A DNA stretch of 64,000 nt from Pegoplata infirma (lineage: Eukaryota > Arthropoda > Insecta > Diptera > Anthomyiidae): assembly GCA_963921195.1 (NCBI GenBank), contig OY992538.1, positions 60,874,852-60,938,851 of the forward strand, written 5' to 3'. Positions 53,582 to 63,752 of this stretch are shown here, in pieces. Below the pieces are notes generated by a model. It did not search any database. It had not been told where the DNA came from and worked only from the letters and a program-made list of their open reading frames with translations. Position 1 is the stretch's first letter; each line of letters starts with the position of its first letter. Both the position numbers and the translations under genes were made by a program.

Positions 53582-53814
53582 TTGCAACAGAAAAATAGTT
53601 TTTTAAGTCATTAAAATTTTGTGATGAAATGTAGGGTAATTTGTGTTGTTCCATTGCTACGTTGTTGCTACGTTTGGCAGCACGTGTTTTTAAAGTCATC
53701 GCGTTTTTGTCTTTTATAGTTTACCTTATATGGCAATTCAGACCAATTTAAGTTTGGAGTAAAATTTTGTTGTGTGTAAAAACTAGGTGAAAACCATAAA
53801 AAGTGTGCAATTAA

Positions 53815-54005
53815 GGGTCATGTCACAGACTCAATTCCGTTCGGAAGTGGAATAAGTGGTTCACTCGTAAAACGCAAAGCAAATACTTTTTTTCGGAATG
53901 AAACCACTTTTAGCAATTCAATTCCACTTTGATTTTTGAATTTTGTGTTTTACGAGTAACAACTTTTTTTCAAATCCGATCGGAATTGAATCTGTGACAT
54001 GCACC
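53815..54005. mobile_element. MITE with GGGTCATGTCACAG ends, TAA duplication (PIF/Harbinger-like)
   Basis: The left end GGGTCATGTCACAGACTCAA and the right end, as reverse complement GGTGCATGTCACAGATTCAA, continue into 'attccgwtcgga' and 'actcgtaaaac'. TAA flanks both sides (53812-53814 and 54006-54008). A 3-bp TWA duplication with G-rich termini fits PIF/Harbinger MITEs. Confidence 0.75.
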
Positions 54006-54084
54006 TAAATAAAATTTCAGTGACGGTTACAGTGATGGTTACATGTGACTTACCAAAATTGTTATTAATGCAAATTTTCACTTA

Positions 54085-54250
54085 TGGGTGTATGATACGT
54101 GCTGTTTTTAGGTAACTTGTTCCTAACTTTATTAGGGGCTTTCTATGGAAATTTTGATAACTATAACCAACATGAATTTATCGTAATTCCCATATCAAAA
54201 CCTTAATAAAGTTAGCAACTAGTTACTTGTAAAAAGCAATTATCATACGC
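54085..54250. mobile_element. Small foldback with GTATGATA ends
   Basis: The left arm 'gtatgatacgtgctgttttt' continues 'ggtaacttgttcctaacttt'. The right arm as reverse complement is 'gtatgataattgctttttac', then 'aagtaactagttgctaactt'. The loop is about 40 bp. The exact ends are not determined. Confidence 0.65.
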
Positions 54251-54263
54251 TCATTACCAACTA

Positions 54264-55843
54264 CCCAGCAGAAATAAATCGAGATTTTGGCGACACAGCA
54301 TCTATTTATAGCATACCGTAGCGCATCCAAAGAGCGCTCTTAGGGATGCAGTAAAAGGAAGGGGAAAAAATTTTATTTTTTTTTTAAGATTTTTTATATA
54401 AAACTTATAATGTGTAATTATTTTTTGATAAAATTTCACACTTGCTTTCCTTTTTAATATTTTTAACACTTTTTGAATAAAAAAACATGAGTTTTAGACA
54501 AAGACACATGATTTGACTGCATCATTATTGCGCATTAATCAGCGCTGCAAGGATCGCTTCAATCATAGCATCTTTGACCGCTGTTCCCAAAAAAAATCCC
54601 ATAAAAAATGTGAAAATGAAAATTTCCGATATTTTTTTGATGTTCACTTCCGATTTTTGTTTTTCATTTTGTTTCACATAAATAAAGTTTTGTAAAGTAA
54701 AACGAATGAATTTTTTTGTTATATTTTTTTAAATTTTAGTTGTTTGATTTAAACTTTGAACAGATAAGGAAAAAATTCGAATTTTATTTAAAATTCATAA
54801 GGTATTTGAAATAAAATTTTTGTTTAAATAAAATTCTCAAAAACATTTGAATTTTATTATTTCCAAAAATAAAATTCTCAAAAAAAAAGAATTTTATTTT
54901 TGGTTTAATTTTATTTTACTTTTGGTTTGAATATTTATTTGTTCAAAATATATTTGTTATTATGGAAATAAAATTCTTTTTTTTTTATTAATAAAATTTT
55001 TTAAAGAATTTTAAATAAAATTTTTTTGAATTTTATTTCTTCTAAGAATTTAAAATAAAATTTTTAAGAATTATATTTAAAACTCTTTCTTGAATTTTTT
55101 GAAAAATTCAAAATTGAATTTTATCAATAACGAATTTTAAATTTTATTGTTTTTCCTTGTCTGACTTTGAATGAACCCGTAAACAAACACCAAACTCGAT
55201 TTCATGTGATTCGGAAAATATCATGTGATTTGAAAAGTTTTGAAAGACATAACAGAGGCCTTTAACACATTTTAAATGATGATAAATAGGCCAACCAAAA
55301 AACAGCCAATGCTTATTTGTTATTTCGATGAATAAACCGATTTGGATTAAACACAAACTCTAATCACGAAAAAACAGAAAAACTAAGATACATTTGTTAT
55401 AACTTCTTTTGAATATTTTTTCATTTATTGGTAAATTTTTTGTTTTTTATCTCATTTTTACATTTTAATTTTAGAACTTTAATTTTAGAAAATACAAATT
55501 TTATTACAAAATCAGCGCTAAAAAGATACATGAATTTACAGCATCTTTATTCTGCTTAAATCAGCTCTACAAAGATACATGAATTCACTGCATCTTTAAT
55601 CTGCTTAAATCAGCGCTAAAAAGATACATGAATTTACAGCATCTTTATTCTGCTTAAATCAGCGCTCTAAAGACACGTGATTTCAGTGCATCTAAAGAGC
55701 GCTGTTTCTGTGTATCCAACTAGCGCTCTAAAGTGGGACATCGCCTTAGAGAATCATGCATGAATTCAGCGCAATTGGATGCGCTCCTTTACTCAAGTTC
55801 CCCTTCCAAAAGCTGCTGAACGTTCAGCAAAATTTCTGCTGGG
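54264..55843. mobile_element. CCCAGCAGAAAT-ended element, TA duplication
   Basis: The ends CCCAGCAGAAAT are found in both orientations with TA flanks (54262-54263 and 55844-55845). Subterminal zones both carry GCGCATCCAA and AGCGCTCT phrases, and an extended 'ggaaggggaa' match. The middle (54720-55145) is an AATTTTATTT-rich low-complexity zone. Near the right end is a 57-bp tandem repeat. It shares terminal sequence with the MITE at 2346-2825. Confidence 0.75.
55510..55695. repeat. 57-bp tandem repeat, about three units
   Basis: Units share 'atcagcgctaaaaagataca', 'tgaatttacagcatctttat' and 'tctgcttaa'. A fourth, shorter unit reads 'cagcgctctaaagacacgtg'. Lies in the right subterminal zone of 54264-55843. 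Confidence 0.8.
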
Positions 55844-56081
55844 TACTATTCCACATTTAATCAATGGATATTTTCATACATTTTATGAAAAACTTCATAA
55901 AACATTTCAAACAAGTTCTACGAATATTTTCATTATTTATATGCAAGTTTTCATTGAAAGGAACTTTAATGACACCAGTTTCATTAATCAAATGAAACCT
56001 GTCTTCGGTTGAAAACGTGAGTCATTTTTCATTAAGGTTAAGTCAATTTTCATTAATTTCACGAAGCTATTTTTTTCAGTG

Positions 56082-56285
56082 CATATATTACTGGAAAGGT
56101 TTTGTTTATAAACGGGGAAAATCGGAAAGATTTCCCTTGAAGAACTAAAATGGTTCTAGAAAAACACAATTTTATATCCTCCAACCACAGTATGAGGGTA
56201 TATACCAACTTCGTCATTCCATGTGCAACGATAACCGTATGTCCGTCTGCGGAAGACTTGATACAGTAAAAAAAGTGCTACCCTC
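56082..56285 (+). repeat. Fly D-repeat fragments
   Basis: 56082-56164 completes the copy split at 52108 ('ggggaaaatcggaaagattt', 'gaagaactaaaatggttcta'). A new copy starts at about 56176 with ATCCTCCAACCACAGTATGA and runs to 'gtatgtccgtctgcgg' before the satellite begins. Confidence 0.6.
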
Positions 56286-56289
56286 CAAA

Positions 56290-57640
56290 AGTTGGTACGA
56301 AAAAGTGGCTCAGAATCTGAGACTTTATCTACAGTAAAATGATTCAGAATCTGTGACTTTTTCTACAGCAAAACTGTCTCAGATTCTAGACTTTTTCTAC
56401 AGAAAAAATGTCTCAGAATCTGAGACTTTTTCTGTAGAAACAATGTCTCAGAATCTAAGACTTTTTCTATAGAAAAAATGTCTCAGAATCTGAGACTTAT
56501 TCTATAAAAAAAAGTCTCAGAATCTGAGAGTTTTTCTATAGAAAAAATGTCTCAGAATCTGAGACTTTTTCTATAGAAAAAATGTGTCAGAATCTGAGAC
56601 TTTTTCTACAGAAAAAATGTTTCAGAATCTGAGATTTTTCTTTAGAAAAAATGTCTCAGAATCTGAGACTTTTCTATAGAAAAAATGTCTCAGAATCTGA
56701 GACTTTTTCTATAGAAAAAAATTCTCACATTCTAAGACTTTTTCTATAGAAAAAATGTCTCAGAATCTGAGACTTTTTCTATAGAAAAAATGTCTCAGAA
56801 TCTGAGATTTTTTCTATAGAAAAAATGTCTCAGAATCTGAGACTTTTCTATAGAAAAAATGTCTCAGAATCTGAGACTTTTCTATAGAAAAAATGTCTCA
56901 GAATTTGAGACTTTTTCTATAGAAAAAAATTATCACATTCTGAGACTTTTTCTATAGAAAAAATGTCTCAGAATCTGTCTCAGAATCTGAGATTTTTTCT
57001 ATGGAAAAAAATTCTCACATTCTGAGACTTTTTCTATGGAAAAAAATTCTCACATTCTGAGACTTTTCCTATAGAAAAAATGTCTCAGAATCTGAGAATT
57101 TTTCTACAGAAAAAATGTTTCAGAATCTAAGACTTTTTCTATAGAAAAAATGTCTCAGTATCTGAGACTTTTCTATAGCAAAAATGTCTCAGATTTTGAG
57201 ACTTTTTCTATAGAAAAAATGTCTCAGAATCTGAGACTTTTCTATAGAAAAAATGTCTCAGAATTTGAGACTTTTTCTATAGAAAAAAATTCTCACATTC
57301 TGAGACTTTTTCTATAAAAAAATGTCTAGAATCTAAGATTTTTTCCAAAGAAAAAATGACTCAGAATCTGAGACTTTTTCTGTAGAACAAATGCCTCAGA
57401 ATCTGAGACTTTTTCTATAGAAAAAATGTCTCAGATTCTGAGACTTTTTTGTAGAAAAATGTTTCAGAATCTGAGACTTTTTCTATAGAAAAAATGTTTC
57501 AGATTCTATGACTTTTTCCATTGAAAAATGTCTCAGAATTTTAGCCTTTTTCTATAGAAAAAATGTCTCAGAATCTGAGACTTTTTTGCAGAACAAATGT
57601 CCCAGAATCTGAGACTTTTTTTTATAGAAAAAAACCTAAA
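56290..57640 (+). repeat. 35-bp GTCTCAGA satellite array, CTATAGA subtype
   Basis: About 38 units of 'tctcagaatctgagactttt' plus 'tctatagaaaaaatg', 33-36 bp each. Nearly all units keep the palindrome TCTCAGAWTCTGAGA and CTATAG. A variant 'attctcacattctgagac' recurs in at least five units, which suggests higher-order amplification. No open frame persists. Confidence 0.95.
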
Positions 57641-57651
57641 ATATATTTAAA

Positions 57652-57700
57652 GTAGGTTTATTTGACAGATATTGCAGGAACAATTGTCAAATAAACCTAC
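57652..57700. repeat. Perfect hairpin, 16-bp stem
   Basis: GTAGGTTTATTTGACA (57652-57667) and TGTCAAATAAACCTAC (57685-57700) are exact reverse complements around a 17-nt loop. It stands alone immediately after the satellite array. It may be a small foldback or a structured RNA; the sequence does not decide. Confidence 0.8.
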
Positions 57701-58540
57701 AATAAGTCTGTTATAAGTATTATGAATAAGAGCCTTAAAATTTAAATGATAAATAAATTTTACTATTTTTACTACTTTCCGTTTTTTTACTTTTTTGGGT
57801 TTTCGACATATTGAGTAAAATTTAAAAAAAAATCTCTTTTACTACTTTTACTACAAAAAAGTAATCAAACAGACCTTTTATATAAGCTTATTAAAAAAAA
57901 TATTTTTGAAAATTTTTTAGAGTAAGACCGTAATCATCCAAATTTTTTTTTGCGTGGTCACTTTTGGAACTGAAATGCTTGTCCGACCAAAAATTAAAGT
58001 TTTTGTCGTTAATAAGCTATTCAAGCTTAATTATAATAAAAATTAAAAAAAATCCAAAATTTTTTTTTTGATTGTGTGAATTTTTTTTTTTTTTTTAACC
58101 CAAAGTTTGAGGCCCGGTAGCGACCCCTAAACCTTAATGAAAAAATCTAAAAAAAATCACGTGTTATTTTTTTACGGTGCTTAATATATATTCCGGGTGG
58201 CCCATACAAAATCCCCAAAAAAGTGTCACCAGCCTAACCTACATCCTATCTGCACCCCCTAAGGGGGCTTCGAAACAAAATTATATTTTTGTAAAATATT
58301 AATAACTTTTTGAGTCGGATTCGGTCCATATAAACGATGTATACATGGTCCAATCGGTCCATGTGTGTATACTGGTCACATTTAAGATATCTCAAATTTT
58401 TTGCACTGTGTTATCAATATGAATTTGTGGTTGCACAGTAGTGTCTTAATTCTCCTATATTTCGTGTTTTTAAAGCATTTAAAAATTTTTTTTTTTATAA
58501 ATTATGAAGGTTGTTCATGACTGTTATAAACAGAAATTTT
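57701..58540. repeat. AT-rich sequence with CCATACAAA-family fragment; no gene
   Basis: 57730-57870 repeats TTTACTACTTT-like units. 58000-58045 recalls the 'taagctaatcaagtaaa' arm of 6961-7030. 58095-58275 has 'gggtggcccatacaaaatcc' and 'caccccctaagggggcttcg', related to the foldback at 61290-62590. Confidence 0.45.
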
Positions 58541-60204
58541 TAATGTCCTTGTAACCGTTTATAGTATATCGTTGTGTGTATGTATGTGACTGACTGTGAT
58601 TTAATTTTCTTATTGTTGTTTTTGTTGTAATTGTTGTTGTTTTCATATGTAACTAACAGATCCCATACAAGATGTTATATGAACGCGAACGCTCTCGTTT
58701 GAAAATAATTATGTTGGTATATGTGTACGTTGTATATGAATGTTTATGAAAAGTTTTACTGTTATCGAACTTTTTACGTAGAGTATTTTGTTTTGTGGAC
58801 CTAACAGATGTTCGACTGATGCCATCATATATATAATTTTTATTTGTATAAAATATACAAGATGAAGAAAATGTAGAAGAAGAAGAGGAAGCAGAGAAAA
58901 ATTTTATAAAGAAGAAGAACACGGAAAAATAAGAAGAACTAACTAAATAACAACAATACAAAAAAGTTTACTTTTCAAAATAACTGAGAAAAAAAAACTG
59001 TTTTTGACAGTAGTTGTGTAGCAGTAGTTTTATTTTGTTATGTCTATTTCTTATTTAAAAAAGTTTTAGATCTTCTCACTGTATGAGTGTGTGAGTGTGT
59101 GTGTTTTTATTAAGAAGATGATATTGCTGATGATAACAGTGACAGACATACAGTATAAAATAGTAGTGGTAGTAGGGTGGTGGTAGTGGGCTAACGAAGG
59201 ATGAAGACAGTGCTTAGTATAGAGTAGTAGTAAGTAGTATGTAGTAGTTGGGGTGTTTATAAAAAAAAACACAAAAAAAAACAGTAAAAGTGTATTGGTA
59301 TCTATTCTTTCAGTTATTTTGGGAAACAAAAAAAAAATCTTTTAGTCAAGGGATAAACCAAACATTTGTATTTTTTTAGTTGTTTTCAAAGGGTGGGGTC
59401 TTAAGAGAGGGAAAAACATAAGAAGTTTGGGGGGAATTCTTTTATGCTATTTGAACAAACAATATTATCCACCCTCTCAAGGGACATCGTTCAGTCAATG
59501 TAGAAATAAACAAAAAAACGCAACAACAAAAAAAAAAAACAATAACTCTCTTAACACTTGTATAATAACGTTGCACCCATACAGTATAAATCGCTATGTA
59601 GGTAGGTCGGTAGTTCTTTCGGCTGTCTGAGACTTTTGCTTACTACCTACCACCGACTGTCTGCCTGTCTTTAACGTTTGTTTTTAATGTCTTCGTCGTC
59701 TATATTTGTGGGTCCTTTCGTTTGTTTTATTATTTGTTTGCTAGTATTTTCCTATTGACACATACAAACAACTAATAAATATTTGCAGATAAACTTTTAT
59801 GTGTATTGGTGTGTGTTATTGTCTTTTTTTGTGTGTGTGTGTGTTGTTAGCCGTAATAGAAATGAAAGGCCAAACATAAAATAACAGTAATTTTATGTTT
59901 TTTAAGGCCAAGCAAAGTTGAATATCTTAAATCATTCAGTTTTTTGCATCTTTAAAAAAAAAATCTGCTCGTTTATTTTTAAGATTTTAAAATTTTTTTT
60001 GCAAATTTTTGTGTGCACAGTGTGTCATTGGGCTGGAAAGTAAAAAGTCGCATGACAAAAAAAAAAATTTTTTTGATACAAATTAAACTCATGTTCTAAG
60101 ACAAAGAAACAAAAATTTTGAGTAGTGATATTCTGGCTCGAGGTAATATTTCTTTACTTAAAACCATGATATTTGTGTAGAACTATTTGGTTTTAATAAG
60201 ACCT
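58541..60204. other. Low-repeat stretch with microsatellites; no gene
   Basis: It contains GAA-rich sequence at 58860-58935, TG tracts at 59085-59104 and 59830-59845, a TAG/TGG-rich patch at 59160-59250 and a GTTGTT tract near 58612-58640. Frames on either strand are built of these tracts. This is the most host-like part of the right half, possibly intron or regulatory DNA. No exon can be supported. Confidence 0.5.
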
Positions 60205-60960
60205 TTTCTATTTCAGAATCTGAAACTTTTCCTATACGAAAAATGTCTTTGAATCAGAACTTTTTCTATACGAAACAAGTTTTAGAATCTTAAATTTTTA
60301 CTATATGAAAAATGTCTCAGAATCTAAAATTTTTTCTAATACGAAAAATGTCTCAGAATCTGCGACAATTTCTTTACGAAAAATGTTTTAGAATCTGAGA
60401 ATAATTTTGTACGAAAAATGTTTCAGTATTTGAGATTTTTTTTTATACGAAAAACGTCTTAGATCTGAGACTTTTTCAATACCAAAATGTTTCAGAATCT
60501 GAGACTTTATCAACACGAAAAATGTCTCAGAATCTATGACTCTTTCTATACGAAAAATGTTTCAGAATCTGAGACTTTTTCTATTCGAAACGTTTCTCAG
60601 AATCTGAGACTTTTTCTATACGAAACATGTTGTGGAATCAAAGACTTTTTCTATGCGAAAAAGTCTCAAAATCTGCTTCTTTTTCCATACGAAAAATGTC
60701 TCGGAATCTTTGTTTTTTTCTATATGAAAAGTGTCTCAGAGTCTGAGACTTTTTCTATACGAAAAATGTCTTAGAGTCTGCGACTTTTTCTATACGGCAA
60801 ATGTCTCAGAATCTGAGACTTTTGCTATACGAAAAATGCCCTAGAATGTGAGAGTTTTTCTATATGAAAAATGTCTCAGAATGTGAGAGTTTTTCTATAC
60901 GAAAACTATCTGAGACTTTGCATACGATAGGTGTCTCAAAATCTGAAAATTTTTATTTTG
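60205..60960 (+). repeat. 35-bp GTCTCAGA satellite array, CTATACG subtype
   Basis: About 21 units of 'tcagaatctgagactttttc' plus 'tatacgaaaaatgtc', with more divergence than the 56-kb array. It shares the CTATACG variant with 36967-38010 but lies in the opposite orientation to it. Frames at 60487-60774 (SESETFSIR-like) are repeat artefacts. Confidence 0.9.
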
Positions 60961-61289
60961 ACAAAATTTCTATGAACTTTAGAATATGGGGGTTTTCGTG
61001 TCAACTGACACAACTTTTGAAACCGATATCTTCCGATCGGGATGAAATTTGCACCAAGGTTAGTCCTATTGGATAGTAGTTTAGACACAATTTTTCCACG
61101 AGATCGGTCAAGGAATCTCTGAGTTAGAGTTTAGATAGCTATTTCTTCAGTCTTTCGAAAAAAAATTATAAAAAAAATGTTTGATTTTTTTTCTTAAAAA
61201 TCCAAAACTTTTTTGACTTTTTCTTCAAATTGGGCCCTTTTTTTGGATTCAAAAGAAAGCGTATTTCATTTCCTGTAAGAGCTATGGGG
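60961..61289. other. Non-satellite spacer; no gene
   Basis: Contains 'ccgatatcttccgatcggga', 'tgaaatttgcaccaaggtta' and 'gatcggtcaaggaatctctg', phrases of the kind seen in dispersed repeats, but no second copy was found in the window. Confidence 0.4.
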
Positions 61290-62590
61290 TCGCTTAGTGG
61301 GATGCGAGTGGGATATCTATGAAATTTTTTTTTTTTTTAACTTTGGAACACAAAAAACGGTTCATCAATTTGTACTATTAGGCATGGGATAGCTAACCAG
61401 TTTTCGATTTAGATCCGCGATACCCTCTAATTTTTATAGGTTCGAAAAAGAAAGCTAGAGCCAAAAAATGAGGGCGGTGGTTCCATATGGCCCCTCATCG
61501 GGGTCAAAGTTGGGCGTAAAGAAGTAAAAATCCTCAAAAAGCTTCACAACTGCCCGTGAAGCGCCCCTGGAGTTCTCAATGTGAGATGAACCTCTAATAA
61601 TTTTCTGCCCCAACATTTTTCTTGAACATACCTAACCCGTATTTCCACTTCCGAAGGGGGCTCCCATACAAAGCATTTTTAAAGAAATTTTTCCTACCAT
61701 TCTAACTTACCCCAAATTGCGCCTAGTGGAGCCAAATGTATGACCGACCTCTATTATTTTATTAATTCCAACATTTTTTGCAAACATACCTACAATGTAT
61801 CTTTAACCCTTAAGGTGGTCCCCATACATTTCATTTATTTTTTATAAATTTGTTTTATTAAACCAGCTCCTACCGCCCCTACCGTGCCTCCTAGAGAGGC
61901 AAATATTAAGACCAATTATTTTTTAGTTACCAACATTTTGTCCAAACATAGTAACACCCTATCTCCACTCCCTAAGGGGGCTCCCATACATGTATTTTAA
62001 AAAACTAATAAAAAAAATATAAAGAAATTTATGGGGACCCCCTTAAAAGTTGAAAATAAAGGATAGGTATATTCAGAAAAAATATTGGAGTTGAAAAAGT
62101 ATTGGGGGTCGGTCATACATTTTTCTTCTCTAGGGGCACCCTATGGACAGTTAGGAGCAACTATGGACAGCGGTAGGAGAAATTTTTTTTAAAATCTCAT
62201 TTTGTATGGGAGCCCCATTAGGAAGCGGTAATAGAGGTTAGGTATATTCAAGAAAAATGTTGGAGGCAGAAAATTAATGGAGGTCGGCCTCACATTGTAC
62301 CCCTCCATGGGCAGTTCTAGGGCGGTTGTAAGGCTTTTTGAGGATTTTAACCACTTTACGCCAAATTTTGACCCCGACGAGGAGCCATATGGCCCCACCC
62401 CGCCGCCATTATTTTTTGGCTCATGCTTTCTTTTTCGCACCTATCAAAATTAGAGGGTGTCCCGGATCGAAATCGAAACCTGGTGAGCTATCCCATGCCT
62501 AATAGTGCAAATTGAAGAACCGTTATTTGTGTTCTAAAGTTAAAATTTTTTTTTTTTTTTCATAGATAACCTGGGCACGTGCATAGTGTG
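61290..62590. mobile_element. Long foldback, arms about 550 bp
   Basis: The left arm reads 'gggatatctatgaaa', 'aactttggaacacaaaaaac', 'tactattaggcatgggatag', 'gaaaaagaaagctagagcca', 'catatggcccctcatcgggg'. The right arm holds the same phrases inverted, ending 'tttcatagataacctgg'. The centre is near 61940. Within the arms 'gggggctcccatac' and 'accttaaggg'-type blocks repeat several times. Fragments of the family are at 3545-3720 and 58095-58275. No target duplication resolved. The minus-strand frame at 62189-62440 is not supported. Confidence 0.8.
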
Positions 62591-63268
62591 CCCTAATGGT
62601 TAAAACGGTATTGTTTATGGCAAAGTGTTCACCCTTTAAAAAACACTCATTACTCCATCTCTATTTAAAACAGCGACAGGCAAAAGCACTACGCGGCGTT
62701 TTTACTCTCACACCTACATGCTCTCACTCATTAAACAAAATCAAAAAAACACAATTTTCTACTCTCTTCTTGCTTAAGGCCATGTTCACACTACAAGAAC
62801 TTACCATGGTAAGTTGAGATGATTTTGCAATTTTTCTTTATGCTAGTACAATTTGAGATGATTTTGTAAATCACTATGTGATTTTGTTCAAAGGAAAATC
62901 ACATAGTGATTTTAAAATCACGCAAGTCTGTATACAGTATAAAATATACTTAGAGAAATAATCAGTAAAGAATTTTAATGTCAGATTCTTGTTTAAGGAA
63001 CATTTTTTTGGTAAACCAGAATGCTTAGTTTGTCACTTTTCACTAAATATTACATTGCTAGACATATTAACCAATGTCATTTATTATTTTTTTTATTTTT
63101 TAAAGGTTAAATGTATTATTATTTTTACTATAAGTTTCTTTAAGTGCATTGAGTATGAGAGTGCTACATGTTACACACACAAAGACAAAATATGATAGTA
63201 TGTGTTTGCCTGTCGCTGATTTAAAATATTGTTTAAGTGTTTTATTACTCATACGCATACGCTATATA
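62591..63268. other. AT-rich sequence with a perfect hairpin; no gene
   Basis: Apart from the hairpin at 62868-62912 and the palindrome CTTACCATGGTAAG (62800-62813) there is no clear repeat. 'ttactcatacgcatacgcta' near 63245 recalls 23065-23085. Confidence 0.45.
62868..62912. repeat. Perfect hairpin, 18-bp stem, 9-nt loop
   Basis: AAATCACTATGTGATTTT and AAAATCACATAGTGATTT are exact reverse complements separated by 9 nt. Each arm is itself nearly palindromic (AATCACTATGTGATT), so alternative cruciforms are possible. 'gagatgattttgtaa' precedes it and a similar 'gagatgattttgcaa' lies 40 bp upstream. Confidence 0.85.
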
Positions 63269-63750
63269 CTAGGGTGGCTCGTTTTTGGCCTTTTCTCTCT
63301 GATCAAATTCTAATAGCCGCCAAAAGTGTCGGTTTCCTAAGGGTAACTCACATGCAAAATATCACTCCTATCGGAGTTTACCTTCTGTCTCCACTTTGAG
63401 CCTCAAAATTGTGGGTTTTGCAAAAAATGACTCTTTTAAAAAAATAAAAAATTTAAGTTTCAAACTTGATACCAAAAAAATGGCATAATTTTGGGGGCGT
63501 TCTCAAAACACCTTTTTTCAAAATTTGAAAATTTTATTTAAAAAAAAATTTTAAATATACCATTTTTTCTTCCTAAATTCATTAAAAACACCTTGGAGAA
63601 TAAAAATGTGAAATATGGCGAATATCCGTCGAGCCACTTTTTAGGAATCGCGGGGGGAAGTTAGCGGATTTCAAGGAAATGTTGGTTTTATCAATAATTT
63701 GGATTAATAAAATCTTATAAATTTCATTTTTTTGCAAATTATATGTTTTT
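63269..63750. repeat. GGGTGGCTCGT-family repeat
   Basis: Starts GGGTGGCTCGTTTTTGG and continues 'tctgatcaaattctaatagc', 'cgccaaaagtgtcggtttcc', 'gcaaaaaatgactctttt'. Its first part matches 48165-48265. The start resembles the GGGTGGCAC termini of the 28161-32305 family. Confidence 0.55.
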
Positions 63751-63752
63751 TG

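Larger units (their letters stand above)
52109..56081. mobile_element. 4-kb CACTGAAAAAAATA-ended element, CA duplication, with nested MITEs
   Basis: The ends are CACTGAAAAAAATAACCTTC and, as reverse complement, CACTGAAAAAAATAGCTTCG, with CA on both sides (52107-52108 and 56082-56083). The own sequence of the element is rich in 'ttcattaatttcatgaaa'-like repeats near both ends. Nested inside are elements at 52553-53581, 53815-54005, about 54085-54250 and 54264-55843. No coding capacity. Confidence 0.75.

Noticed and set aside
60487..61076. Plus-strand frames with SESETFSIR-like repeats
   Set aside because: 35-bp satellite units shift frame every unit; similar frames appear in the other arrays by the same mechanism.
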